This document shows, piece after piece, positions 1 through 6,315 of a DNA stretch of 14,601 nucleotides. The position numbers were made by a program, and so were the translations under genes. The notes below the pieces were generated by a model, which had not been told where the DNA came from, searched no databases, and saw only the letters and a list, made by a program, of their open reading frames with translations. Source of the stretch: JBBKWG01 sp037968835 (GTDB lineage: Bacteria; Pseudomonadota; Alphaproteobacteria; Rhodobacterales; Rhodobacteraceae); assembly GCA_037968835.1 (NCBI GenBank), contig JBBKWG010000131.1, forward strand, positions 1-14,601, read 5' to 3'. Position 1 is the first letter of the stretch; every line of letters starts with the position of its first letter.

Positions 1-390
1 GGTGAGAATCCGCAAGGTTTCGTAGATAGGAGCCAGATGGTCGTGGATTGCATCGGCTGGCTTCAACGCATCAAAATCGCGAGCCGAAGTCACGGTCGAA
101 AGTCGTGGCCCCTCGCCGGTGACAAACCAGAGATCCAGTCCAAGTGCGTCTGGAATCAGCAGAATATCGGCGAACATGATTGCCGCATCGAAACCGAAGC
201 GGCGGATCGGCTGGAGCGTCACCTCGGCCGCTAACTCCGGATTATAGCACAGTGATAGGAAATCCCCCGCCTTCTCGCGGGTCGCGCGATATTCCGGAAG
301 GTAACGGCCCGCCTGTCGCATCATCCAGATTGGCGGTGTTGCCAACGTTTCTCCGGCAAGTGCCCGAAGGATCAACTTGTCTTTGCTCAT
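1..390 (-). CDS. hemE: Uroporphyrinogen decarboxylase HemE, N-terminal 130 residues (3' end outside window)
   Basis: HemE removes four carboxyl groups from uroporphyrinogen III to give coproporphyrinogen III in cytosolic heme (and chlorophyll) synthesis. The reverse strand reads openly from an ATG at 390-388 to the left edge. Near the N-terminus it shows the family's signature, PPIWMMRQAGRYLPEYRATR, whose arginines contact substrate carboxylates. Further on it has AAIMFADILLIPDALG; the Asp of this segment matches the catalytic Asp of the family. About 130 of a usual ~340-350 residues are present. It lies back to back with hemC, 101 bp apart, so two heme-pathway genes share one intergenic region. 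No frameshift is visible. The identification is secure; only the C-terminal part cannot be judged. Confidence 0.96.
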   Translation of the reverse strand, partial: MSKDKLILRALAGETLATPPIWMMRQAGRYLPEYRATREKAGDFLSLCYNPELAAEVTLQPIRRFGFDAAIMFADILLIPDALGLDLWFVTGEGPRLSTVTSARDFDALKPADAIHDHLAPIYETLRILT

Positions 391-491
391 GGTCGCTCCG
401 CAACTCGGACCTGCCCCTCGTCCCAGTCAGGTGTCGGGTTGTCAATACGAACGGATTGTCACTCCATTCCAGCACCCTTACACCGGTCGCC
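391..491. promoter_or_regulatory. Divergent hemE/hemC control region
   Basis: This 101-bp gap must hold the start signals of both genes. On the minus strand a consensus -35 hexamer TTGACA lies at 445-440, about 50 bp before the hemE start, but I see no good -10 at 16-18 bp. On the plus strand TTGTCA occurs at 439-444 and at 456-461. The second is 17 bp before TACACC (479-484), which would put the transcript start almost on the hemC ATG. These are weak assignments; only the divergent layout is certain. Confidence 0.3.
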
Positions 492-1433
492 ATGAAAGAC
501 TTGCCCGCTCCGAAAAACCCGTTCCGCATAGGCACACGCGGATCTCCCTTGGCGCTGGTGCAAGCGCACGAGACGCGTGACCGCCTGTGCAAAGACTTCG
601 ATCTGCCAGAAGCCGCATTCGAGATCGTGATCATCAAGACGACAGGCGACCGTGTGCAGGATCGTCCGTTGAAAGAAATTGGCGGCAAGGGGCTTTTCAC
701 CCGCGAGATCGAAGACGACATGCTGGCGGGCAAGATTGATATAGCCGTGCATTCGATGAAGGATATGCCCGTCAAGCAGCCGCTTGGGCTGATACTGGAT
801 TGCTATTTGCCACGCGAGGACGTGCGCGATGCTTTCATCTCCGCGAGCGTTGGGACGCTGGCCGAACTGCCCGCGGGGTCGGTCGTAGGCACCTCCAGCT
901 TGCGTCGCAAAGCCCAGGTTCTTAACCGACGACGGGATTTGCAGGTGGTCGAGTTTCGCGGAAACGTCCAGACGCGCCTGACAAAGCTGGAAGCTGGCGT
1001 TGCGGCTTGCACCTTTTTAGCGATGGCCGGATTGAATCGACTTGGGATGGCGCATGTTGCGACTTCGGCGATCGAACCCGAAGATATGCTGCCCGCCGTC
1101 GCGCAAGGGGCAATCGGGATTGAGCGGCGGGCAAATGATATGCGCGCGTCCGAGATGCTCGAGGCGATCCATGACGCGCAAACCGGTCACCGCATTATTG
1201 CAGAGCGCGCGTTTCTGGCGGCACTTGACGGATCGTGCGAAACTCCGATCGCGGGGCTGGCGGAACTCGACGGAAGCTCGCTCAGATTACGCGGCGAGAT
1301 ACTTCGGACAGACGGGTCCGAAGCTCTTTCGGATCAGAGCGTCGGTTCTATCTCGGATGGCATCGAGATGGGGCGTGCGCTGGCCCGGAAATTGCTTGAA
1401 CTCGCCGGTGAGGGCTTTTTTGACTGGAAGTAA
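492..1433 (+). CDS. hemC: Porphobilinogen deaminase (hydroxymethylbilane synthase) HemC
   Basis: HemC condenses four porphobilinogen molecules into hydroxymethylbilane in the cytosol, the step two before HemE. From the ATG at 492 the protein has 313 residues, the normal family length (~310). It carries TRGSPLALVQ (15-24), HSMKDMP (87-93) with the catalytic Asp at 91, GTSSLRRKAQ (133-142) and FRGNVQTRL (155-163) with substrate-binding arginines. LDGSCETPIAG (245-255) contains Cys249, which holds the dipyrromethane cofactor. The frame is open back to 180, but that extension has no homology-like content and overlaps hemE on the other strand, so the start at 492, just ahead of the conserved N-terminus, is chosen. 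The Shine-Dalgarno sequence is poor. No missing catalytic residue is seen. Confidence 0.97.
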   Translation: MKDLPAPKNPFRIGTRGSPLALVQAHETRDRLCKDFDLPEAAFEIVIIKTTGDRVQDRPLKEIGGKGLFTREIEDDMLAGKIDIAVHSMKDMPVKQPLGLILDCYLPREDVRDAFISASVGTLAELPAGSVVGTSSLRRKAQVLNRRRDLQVVEFRGNVQTRLTKLEAGVAACTFLAMAGLNRLGMAHVATSAIEPEDMLPAVAQGAIGIERRANDMRASEMLEAIHDAQTGHRIIAERAFLAALDGSCETPIAGLAELDGSSLRLRGEILRTDGSEALSDQSVGSISDGIEMGRALARKLLELAGEGFFDWK

Positions 1434-1623
1434 GTGGGGGTCTTGCCAAGCGAATTGGGTTCACTCGGTTGCTACGGCCAATCGTCATGGAGCAAATTCT
1501 CTCGAGGTCCCGCGATCGTCTGTCGCCAAGAACGTAATCCACGCATGTTCAATGGACAGGTAGACTCGCCGTCGGACGTGCGTCATCATTCAAGCATTCA
1601 CACAATATTTCTGGGAGGGGCCA

Positions 1624-2277
1624 ATGGCACTTCGTATCAACGACACCGCGCCGGATTTCACGGCGGACACCACCGACGGGCAGATCAATTTCTATGATTG
1701 GATTGGAGACGGCTACGCGATAATTTTCAGTCACCCCAAGGATTTCACGCCAGTTTGCACCACCGAGTTGGGCGCCATGGCGGGGATGGCTGACGAATTC
1801 TCGAAGCGAAACGCAAAAATCATCGGAATTTCGGTCGATCCCGTCGAAGACCACAAGAAGTGGAAGGAAGACATCAAGAGCTATACCGGAAACAGCGTCA
1901 ACTATCCGATGATTGGCGATCCCGAAATGAAAGTCGCCAAGCTCTATGAAATGATGCCCGACAGCGAGTCGCAGTTTACCGACCGAACTGCGGCCATGAA
2001 CCAGACAGTGCGCACCGTTTTCATCATCGGGCCCGACAAAAAGGTGAAACTCAGCCTGACCTATCCGATGACGACTGGGCGCAACTTCGACGAAATCCTG
2101 CGCGCTCTTGATTCGATTCAGTTGACGGCAAAACACATGGTGTCGACGCCGGCGAACTGGAAGAAGGGCGAGGACGTTATTATTGCGCCCGCCATAAATG
2201 ATGAAGAAGCCAAAAGCAGGTTTGGCAATTTCGACAAGAAGCTACCCTACCTCAGAACCACGAAGCAGCCGGGTTAA
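1624..2277 (+). CDS. 1-Cys peroxiredoxin (Prx6/AhpC-TSA family)
   Basis: This protein is expected to reduce hydrogen peroxide and alkyl hydroperoxides in the cytosol using a single redox cysteine. It has 217 residues, typical for the Prx6 group, which has a longer C-terminal domain than 2-Cys enzymes. The active-site motif HPKDFTPVCTTELG (37-50) gives Pro38, Thr42 and peroxidatic Cys45. Arg130 in NQTVRTVF is the usual active-site arginine. Cys45 is the only cysteine in the protein, so no intramolecular resolving cysteine exists and an external thiol reductant is needed. A strong Shine-Dalgarno GGGAGGGG sits at 1613-1620. It stands alone, 190 bp after hemC, and a GC-rich hairpin follows its stop. 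I saw no clear promoter in the upstream gap. Confidence 0.95.
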   Translation: MALRINDTAPDFTADTTDGQINFYDWIGDGYAIIFSHPKDFTPVCTTELGAMAGMADEFSKRNAKIIGISVDPVEDHKKWKEDIKSYTGNSVNYPMIGDPEMKVAKLYEMMPDSESQFTDRTAAMNQTVRTVFIIGPDKKVKLSLTYPMTTGRNFDEILRALDSIQLTAKHMVSTPANWKKGEDVIIAPAINDEEAKSRFGNFDKKLPYLRTTKQPG

Positions 2278-2287
2278 GTGATTCTCT

Positions 2288-2313
2288 GCTCCGCCCAAAC
2301 TTGTGGGTGGGGC
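2288..2313 (+). terminator. GC-rich hairpin after the peroxiredoxin gene
   Basis: A 10-bp stem (2288-2297 with 2304-2313, two G-U pairs) closes a 6-base loop 10 bp after the peroxiredoxin stop. There is no T-run after it, so it may be a weak terminator or an mRNA 3'-end stabiliser. It lies in the gap between two convergent genes. Confidence 0.45.
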
Positions 2314-2370
2314 AGGCTTCATGCGGAGCTAAATACCGACACAAATAACGTGCTCTAAAGTGCGGCAGGG

Positions 2371-2721
2371 TCAATTCCGTTCAATCAGGGCAACAGGAGC
2401 GTTTGCATTGCGCTCGTAGTCTACCGGTGCGGTCTCCGTGGCCATTGTTTCGCGTTTGAACTCGTAGACCATCTCGCCCGCATCTTCGGCGGATGCCACG
2501 ATCAGGCATTGCGACAGGTGGCGCGTACCGTCGTAGACATCGACAAAACCCCGCAAATGCGGCGCGTCTTCTGCATCGAGCGCGAAACCTTCATCCCAAT
2601 AACGCAGAATGGTGAAAACATGCTCGCCGACGCGCACCCGAAGGCGACTGCGTTTCTGAAGATCACGTTTGCGAGCTGCTTCAAGACCCTCGCGGACTTC
2701 CTTTGGCAAAAAGTCAGACAT
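2371..2721 (-). CDS. Conserved hypothetical protein, 116 residues, possibly a small beta-barrel protein
   Basis: I cannot assign a function. The protein starts with a charged, probably helical stretch (residues 5-24, rich in Lys, Arg and Glu). A region that looks beta-rich follows (about 25-80), with RSRLRVRVGE, ILRYWDEGFAL and a GFVDVYDG segment, then a variable tail. Basic residues followed by a G-F-A-L-D segment loosely recall a PilZ-like fold, but a clear PilZ signature (RxxxR with D/NxSxxG) is not complete, so this is only a hint. From memory, similar proteins occur in Rhodobacterales genomes as uncharacterised proteins. There is no signal peptide or membrane segment. The G-rich run GGGGGG ends 9 bases before the ATG and could act as a weak ribosome binding site. 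It converges on the peroxiredoxin gene. Confidence 0.75.
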   Translation of the reverse strand: MSDFLPKEVREGLEAARKRDLQKRSRLRVRVGEHVFTILRYWDEGFALDAEDAPHLRGFVDVYDGTRHLSQCLIVASAEDAGEMVYEFKRETMATETAPVDYERNANAPVALIERN

Positions 2722-2936
2722 GGCAACATACCCCCCGCGAAAATCATCATAGGTTTCAGGCTTGGGTCAAGAAGACTCTGAAACTGTTCGGGAATTATCG
2801 AGGGAATCGCTCTATCGGCAACATCGTGAGCGTGTAATGTCACTAACTTGGAAACAATTGGGCTGGGCGTACTGGGATAGTGGTGGCCGTTGCAGTTGGA
2901 AACGATGAATCGGTCGTCACGATTGCTGACAGCGAC

Positions 2937-3311
2937 TCAGACGGAAGTTGTGACTGCGCGCCCATGGTATTCGACGATGGCTGCAAGATCGTTTGGCGGC
3001 GTCTTGTCCTGAATGAAGGCTGCTGCATTTGGGAAGTGGTTGAAGATCGAACCGTCGGAAAAAAATGTGCTGTTGGTGACGAAGACGACCTTTGCCTGCG
3101 GCCACCTGTAGCTGGCGTAGTCCGCAACCGCGATTGCGCTGCCATCGCACAACATCAGGTCCAGAACGATGACGTCGACCGCATTCGTGCAAAGGAAGAC
3201 CACGGCCTCGCCTTGGGAACTGACGACAGATACCTGATGCCCCAGCCTTTCCAGATGGCGGGCCCAGATCTTCGACAGATCGGGATTACTTGCGACGATC
3301 AAGACCACCAT
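2937..3311 (-). CDS. Single-domain response-regulator-like (REC) protein with an altered acidic pocket
   Basis: The 124-residue protein is a lone receiver (CheY-like) domain with no output domain. The fold is visible as VVLIVASNPDLSKIW (beta1), VIVLDLML with the phospho-acceptor Asp at 51 (beta3), VVFVTN with Thr79 (beta4) and AFIQDK with Lys103 (beta5). The paired acidic residues after beta1 that normally bind magnesium are replaced by Ala7-Ser8, leaving only Asp11 nearby. Phosphorylation may therefore be weak or absent. GGAGGT lies 3 bases before the ATG (3311-3309) but 6 bases before an in-frame GTG (3308-3306), so the GTG may be the true start and the protein one residue shorter. It diverges from the transglycosylase gene across a 188-bp gap that contains a CtrA-like site. 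Its partner is unknown. Confidence 0.82.
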   Translation of the reverse strand: MVVLIVASNPDLSKIWARHLERLGHQVSVVSSQGEAVVFLCTNAVDVIVLDLMLCDGSAIAVADYASYRWPQAKVVFVTNSTFFSDGSIFNHFPNAAAFIQDKTPPNDLAAIVEYHGRAVTTSV

Positions 3312-3378
3312 TAGACCTCCGGCGGCGGGGAAACCGCAGCGGATTCACACCCCATGGATCATTCTTCTGACAAACTCC

Positions 3379-3394
3379 CTAACAGATCGTTAAT
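3379..3394. promoter_or_regulatory. CtrA-like palindromic site
   Basis: CTAAC-AGATC-GTTAAT matches 9 of the 11 defined bases (and reads as CTAAC N5 GTTAAT) of the TTAAC-N5-GTTAAC motif reported for CtrA in Rhodobacterales. A further GTTAAC half-site lies at 3410-3415. The site is in the gap between the response-regulator-like gene and the transglycosylase gene, 68 bp from the former and 106 bp from the latter. Chance occurrence is possible. Confidence 0.35.
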
Positions 3395-3499
3395 ACATGT
3401 GAGGGATTGGTTAACTGTTGGCGGATTACTGCGAGTTCCGTCTTGTTGCGCACGCCTTGCCTGATAGGGTCCACGTGATTGTCATGAACGAGAACCCCG

Positions 3500-4678
3500 A
3501 TGCGCCCTATTAATCTTGCTGTTGTCCTTTGCCTTTCTTCCGCCACCGTAGCAGGTGCCGCGCCGCCCTGTGGTGGCGAATTCGGCTCATTTGTCCGTGA
3601 TATGAAGTCCGAGGCCGTTGCGAAGGGGCACGCGGCAGGTGTCGTAGATCAGTTCTTTGCCTCGGTTCGCCAAGACCCCGCGGTAATCAGAGCCGACCGA
3701 AGCCAAGGCATTTTCCAGATGCCTTTCATTGACTTCTCGCGCCGCCTCATCAGTCAGAATCGGGTGCAATCTGGCCAGAGCAACGCCAAGAAGTGGGATG
3801 CCGTATTTGAACGCATCGAACGCGACTATGGTGTGTCGCGCGGTGTGCTTCTGGCTTTTTGGGCTTTCGAGACTGATTTCGGGGCCGTTCAAGGTGATTT
3901 CAACACGGTAAATGCATTGGTCACGCTTTCCCATGACTGCCGCCGACCCGAATTGTTCCGCCCGCAGGTGTTTGCCGCGATCGAGTTATTCAAAAGGGGC
4001 GATCTTGACCCTTCTCGCACTACGGGTGCTTGGGCGGGCGAAGTCGGCATGGTTCAGATGTTGCCGGAAGACATCCTCACGAACGGCGTCGACGGCGATG
4101 GCGACGGACACGTAACGCTTAAGACCTCTGCTCCTGACGCGTTGATGTCGGGTGGCAAAATGCTGAGCTCGCTTGGCTGGCGCAAGAACGAGCCCTGGCT
4201 GCAAGAAGTTGTAATGCCTGCCGATTTCGACTGGTCCCGAACCGGGCTTGACGTAAGTCAACGCGCCGGAGATTGGGAGAAGCTGGGTGTGCGCGCCCGA
4301 CAGGGGAATATCGCCGCACCGAATTTGCCGGCCTCGATCCTGCTTCCTCAAGGTAGAAACGGACCTGCGTTTCTTACATATCCCAATTTCAATGTTTTTT
4401 TCGAGTGGAATCAAAGCTTTGTCTATGTGACCACGGCCGCCTATTTTGCAGCCAGGTTGGAGGGCGCGCAGGTTTACAACGCGGGCAATCCCTCCGCTCC
4501 TCTGTCAGAAGGCCAGATGAAATCACTCCAGCAAAAGCTTACGGCGCGCGGTCACGATGTCGGCGGAATCGATGGGATTCTGGGCGCAATGACCAGAAAT
4601 GCCGTTCAGAAAGAGCAAAAGCGCCTTGGATTACCGTCCGATGCGTGGCCAACCGCGGAACTGTTGAAACGTCTCTGA
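3500..4678 (+). CDS. Periplasmic lytic murein transglycosylase, MltB/Slt2 type, with peptidoglycan-binding domain
   Basis: The enzyme cleaves the MurNAc-GlcNAc bond of peptidoglycan to give 1,6-anhydro-MurNAc ends. The 392 residues divide into a Sec signal peptide (about 1-20, AGA before the likely cut), the catalytic domain (about 25-325) and a C-terminal peptidoglycan-binding type 1 domain (about 335-392, LQQKLTARGHDVGGIDG). AFWAFETDFG (119-128) holds the catalytic Glu124. GMVQMLPEDI (183-192) is the family's second motif. DGDGDGH (198-204) matches the calcium EF-hand loop known in E. coli Slt35/MltB. Cys24 and Cys147 could form a disulfide; Cys24 has no lipobox, so a soluble periplasmic protein rather than a lipoprotein is expected. 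The upstream ATG at 3484 is out of frame. Its stop is 4 bp from that of a convergent small reading frame. Confidence 0.93.
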   Translation: MRPINLAVVLCLSSATVAGAAPPCGGEFGSFVRDMKSEAVAKGHAAGVVDQFFASVRQDPAVIRADRSQGIFQMPFIDFSRRLISQNRVQSGQSNAKKWDAVFERIERDYGVSRGVLLAFWAFETDFGAVQGDFNTVNALVTLSHDCRRPELFRPQVFAAIELFKRGDLDPSRTTGAWAGEVGMVQMLPEDILTNGVDGDGDGHVTLKTSAPDALMSGGKMLSSLGWRKNEPWLQEVVMPADFDWSRTGLDVSQRAGDWEKLGVRARQGNIAAPNLPASILLPQGRNGPAFLTYPNFNVFFEWNQSFVYVTTAAYFAARLEGAQVYNAGNPSAPLSEGQMKSLQQKLTARGHDVGGIDGILGAMTRNAVQKEQKRLGLPSDAWPTAELLKRL

Positions 4679-4682
4679 CGCG

Positions 4683-4808
4683 TCAGCGGCAGATCGTGAC
4701 CAGTGCGTTGCCCGCCTTGCAAGACGGTGAAAGTGCCGTGTCGCTTGCGAAATTGCCGACTGCAGCCAAAGCCGCGAAAATCAACACAACGACTGAAATG
4801 TCGCTCAT
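4683..4808 (-). CDS. Putative 41-residue small membrane or secreted protein
   Basis: An ATG at 4808-4806 opens a 41-codon frame ending in TGA at 4685-4683. The product begins MSDISVVVLIFAALAAVGNF, a hydrophobic stretch (about 4-17) that could be a membrane helix or an uncleaved signal. A polar tail follows with two cysteines (30 and 40) and a C-terminal arginine. I do not recognise a family. In its favour: a good promoter-like sequence lies just upstream on the same strand, the hydrophobic pattern is coherent, and the frame ends 4 bp from the convergent transglycosylase stop. Against it: it is short, and only a G-run 9 bases before the ATG could serve as ribosome binding site. Confidence 0.4.
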   Translation of the reverse strand: MSDISVVVLIFAALAAVGNFASDTALSPSCKAGNALVTICR

Positions 4809-4811
4809 GGT

Positions 4812-4840
4812 AAAAAGCCCCCACTCGTTAACTAGTGGGC
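4812..4840 (-). terminator. Hairpin with T-run, read leftward, containing a palindrome centred on GTTAAC
   Basis: On the minus strand GCCCACT pairs with AGTGGG-GC (one bulge; arms within 4817-4840) and five T residues follow (4816-4812), so it can end leftward transcripts arriving from the rpmJ side. The core CACTAGTTAACGAGTG is a near-perfect 16-bp palindrome with one mismatched pair. It overlaps the transcript start expected from the adjacent promoter-like sequence, so it may instead be an operator. Confidence 0.4.
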
Positions 4841-4841
4841 C

Positions 4842-4871
4842 ATATTAATGATTAAGGCAGAAGTGGGTCAA
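4842..4871 (-). promoter_or_regulatory. Promoter-like sequence for the small reading frame
   Basis: On the minus strand TTGACC (4871-4866) is followed after 18 bp by TAATAT (4847-4842). The transcript start would fall near 4835, giving a leader of about 27 bases before the ATG at 4808. It lies downstream of the rpmJ terminator, so it would start an independent transcript. Confidence 0.45.
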
Positions 4872-4960
4872 GAGTGTGGCGGGGTAGTGTTCGTCAACAG
4901 TGAAATTCCGAACCGGAAACCGAGTGTCGTCGTACGCATTCAAAAATTCTTCGATAGCGC

Positions 4961-4986
4961 AAAAAAAAGGCCGCTCGAAAGCGACC
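4961..4986 (-). terminator. Intrinsic terminator of rpmJ
   Basis: Read on the minus strand, GGTCGCT-TTCG-AGCGGCC forms a 7-bp stem (one G-U pair) with a TTCG loop (4986-4969), followed by eight T residues (4968-4961). It starts 22 bp after the rpmJ stop. On the plus strand the G-U pair becomes an A-C mismatch and the trailing T-run (4988-4993) is shorter, so it fits leftward transcription best. Confidence 0.85.
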
Positions 4987-5008
4987 GTTTTTTCTCTGTC
5001 GGGGCGAA

Positions 5009-5134
5009 TCAGCCCTGACGTGCCTTGAACCGGCGCTGCGTCTTGTTGATCACATAGACGCGGCCCTTGCGGCGCACCACGCGGCAATCGCGGTGACGGT
5101 TCTTCAGCGAGCGGAGCGAGTTGCGAACTTTCAT
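5009..5134 (-). CDS. rpmJ: 50S ribosomal protein L36 (zinc-ligand-free form)
   Basis: This 41-residue protein, too short for most gene finders, is L36 of the large ribosomal subunit. It starts MKVRNSLRSLKNRHRDCRVV and contains RRKGRVYVIN, the family core. Canonical L36 binds zinc through three cysteines and a histidine; here only Cys17 remains, so it belongs to the zinc-independent (C-minus) type. A strong ribosome binding site GAGGAG lies 7 bases before the ATG. It follows tRNA-Val by 74 bp on the same strand and ends in a strong intrinsic terminator, so the two may be cotranscribed. Confidence 0.95.
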   Translation of the reverse strand: MKVRNSLRSLKNRHRDCRVVRRKGRVYVINKTQRRFKARQG

Positions 5135-5208
5135 TGTTCTTCTCCTCATGTCGCGGCGCTGAGTGCGCCTGTTTCGGTTCTGCTCCGGAACACCCAGAGC
5201 GGTTCAGA

Positions 5209-5283
5209 TGGTGGGCGATACTGGGATCGAACCAGTGACCCCTTCGATGTCACCGAAGTGCTCTACCGCTGAGCTAATCGCCC
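5209..5283 (-). tRNA. tRNA-Val (anticodon GAC)
   Basis: The minus strand folds as a complete cloverleaf. The acceptor stem is GGGCGAT/ATCGCCC and the D-arm is GCTC...GAGC. The anticodon stem is CTTCG/CGAAG around the loop GTGACAT, giving anticodon GAC for valine GUC/GUU codons. The T-arm is ACTGG-TTCGATC-CCAGT. The terminal CCA is encoded at 5211-5209. All stems pair perfectly in my reading. Confidence 0.96.
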
Positions 5284-5300
5284 GTCCTGCAAACACCGGC

Positions 5301-5317
5301 CTTGTTCAATGAACAAG
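5301..5317. promoter_or_regulatory. Perfect 8-bp inverted repeat upstream of tRNA-Val
   Basis: CTTGTTCA-A-TGAACAAG is a perfect dyad with a 1-base centre. It ends 18 bp before the 5' end of tRNA-Val and so lies in its expected promoter zone. It could be an operator; no ligand is known. It is too tight to form an RNA hairpin (1-base loop). Confidence 0.3.
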
Positions 5318-5383
5318 ACGCAGGGCAGGCCCCGCGCCGGTCGGTGGCTCTATAATCCGAGAGCCAGACCACTTCAAGGGGTT

Positions 5384-5411
5384 TTGGACAGCAGACAACT
5401 TGGACTATATT
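5384..5411 (+). promoter_or_regulatory. Promoter-like sequence for the amidohydrolase gene
   Basis: TTGGAC (5384-5389) is followed after 16 bp by TATATT (5406-5411). The expected transcript start near 5418 gives a short leader that contains AAGGAG, 6 bases before the GTG start at 5435. This placement also argues against a start at 5309, which would be upstream of the promoter. Confidence 0.5.
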
Positions 5412-5434
5412 CATCCCCAAGCAAGGAGTACCCC

Positions 5435-6289
5435 GTGAAAGCGTTCCATCTGACCATGCCCGATGTTCGCACGACGAGTGTTGTCTTTGCTTCGCCGCAT
5501 TCGGGTCGGGAATATCCGTGGAGCTTCGTGCGACGCTCGGTTCTGGACGAGCGGACCCTCAGGTCTTCCGAGGACGCTTTCGTAGATCAGTTGTTTGCCG
5601 CAGCGCCGCAACATGGCGCACCCCTGCTCGCCGCGACCATGCCGCGTGCGTTTCTTGACGTGAACCGTTCCGTGGATGAACTCGACCCGGCGTTGATCGA
5701 AGGGGTGCAGAAATCCACGCATAACCCGCGCGTATCGTCCGGTCTGGGCGTAGTGCCACGCGTTGTGGCCAATGGACGCGCAATCTATCGCGGCAAGATT
5801 TCGCACCGTGAAGCCGAGGCTCGCATTTCGGAAGTCTGGAAGCCGTGGCACGACGCTCTGGGCACGCTTCTGCGCGACAGCCTTTCACTATTCGGGGAAG
5901 CCATTCTAATCGACTGCCATTCGATGCCCCATGAAGCCATCGAGAGCCTTTCGCATCCCCGCGGTGCTCGTCCTGAAATCGTTCTTGGTGATCGTTTCGG
6001 TGCGGCGGCATCCGGGCACATCGTGGACCGGATCGAGGCGGCGTTTGGGGCTACCGGACTTCGCGTCGCGCGCAATGCTCCCTTCGCGGGGGCGTTTGTC
6101 ACGCAGCATTATGGGCGGCCCAACAATGGCCAGCATGTCGTCCAGGTCGAAATCGACCGCGCACTTTACATGAATGAACAGTTGATACGACCGAACGGTA
6201 ATTTTCAGGCGTTTCAGACGATGATGGCATCAGTAATCGCGGAAATAACCGGCATCGGGCGCGCCGAATTGCCGTTGGCGGCTGAATAG
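5435..6289 (+). CDS. N-formylglutamate amidohydrolase family protein
   Basis: Members hydrolyse N-formyl-L-glutamate to formate and glutamate, the last step of one histidine degradation route; some act on related N-acyl amino acids. The 284-residue protein has the family pattern: FASPHSGREYP (18-28) with a probable metal-ligand His22, SEDAFVDQLF (45-54), FLDVNRSVDELDP (73-85), LIDCHSMP (158-165), FVTQHYGRP (221-229) and QVEIDRALYMNE (237-248). The frame stays open back to an ATG at 5309, but AAGGAG 6 bases before the GTG at 5435, the nearby promoter-like sequence and the start of homology all favour GTG. It is not beside other hut genes here, so a histidine role is unproven. It converges on the GMC oxidoreductase gene with a 26-bp gap. 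Confidence 0.9.
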   Translation: MKAFHLTMPDVRTTSVVFASPHSGREYPWSFVRRSVLDERTLRSSEDAFVDQLFAAAPQHGAPLLAATMPRAFLDVNRSVDELDPALIEGVQKSTHNPRVSSGLGVVPRVVANGRAIYRGKISHREAEARISEVWKPWHDALGTLLRDSLSLFGEAILIDCHSMPHEAIESLSHPRGARPEIVLGDRFGAAASGHIVDRIEAAFGATGLRVARNAPFAGAFVTQHYGRPNNGQHVVQVEIDRALYMNEQLIRPNGNFQAFQTMMASVIAEITGIGRAELPLAAE

Positions 6290-6315
6290 TCTCATTTGCG
6301 CTTCTTTTGCGGCGA

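Noticed and set aside
180..491. Extension of hemC upstream to 180
   Set aside because: It overlaps hemE on the other strand, adds 104 residues with no family resemblance, and the conserved HemC N-terminus begins just after the ATG at 492.
1434..1623. Hidden small gene or terminator between hemC and the peroxiredoxin gene
   Set aside because: I found no frame with coding character and no stem followed by a T-run.
2880..3314. 144-residue plus-strand frame
   Set aside because: It is antisense to the receiver-domain gene, whose fold pattern is clear.
3569..3571. Cys24 of the transglycosylase as a lipoprotein attachment site
   Set aside because: The residues before it (GAAPPC) do not form a lipobox, and a standard Sec cleavage site precedes it.
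4405..4848. 147-residue plus-strand frame
   Set aside because: It shadows the end of the transglycosylase gene in another frame and has a composition unlike a real protein.
4845..5087. 80-residue minus-strand frame
   Set aside because: It overlaps rpmJ in another frame and runs through the rpmJ terminator; no family features.
5351..5356. TATAAT as a -10 element
   Set aside because: No acceptable -35 lies 16-18 bp upstream; the TTGGAC/TATATT pair nearer the gene is better.
5309..5434. Upstream ATG start for the amidohydrolase
   Set aside because: The added 42 residues look non-coding, the ATG lies within the inverted repeat at 5301-5317 and upstream of the promoter-like sequence, and the GTG at 5435 has a good ribosome binding site.
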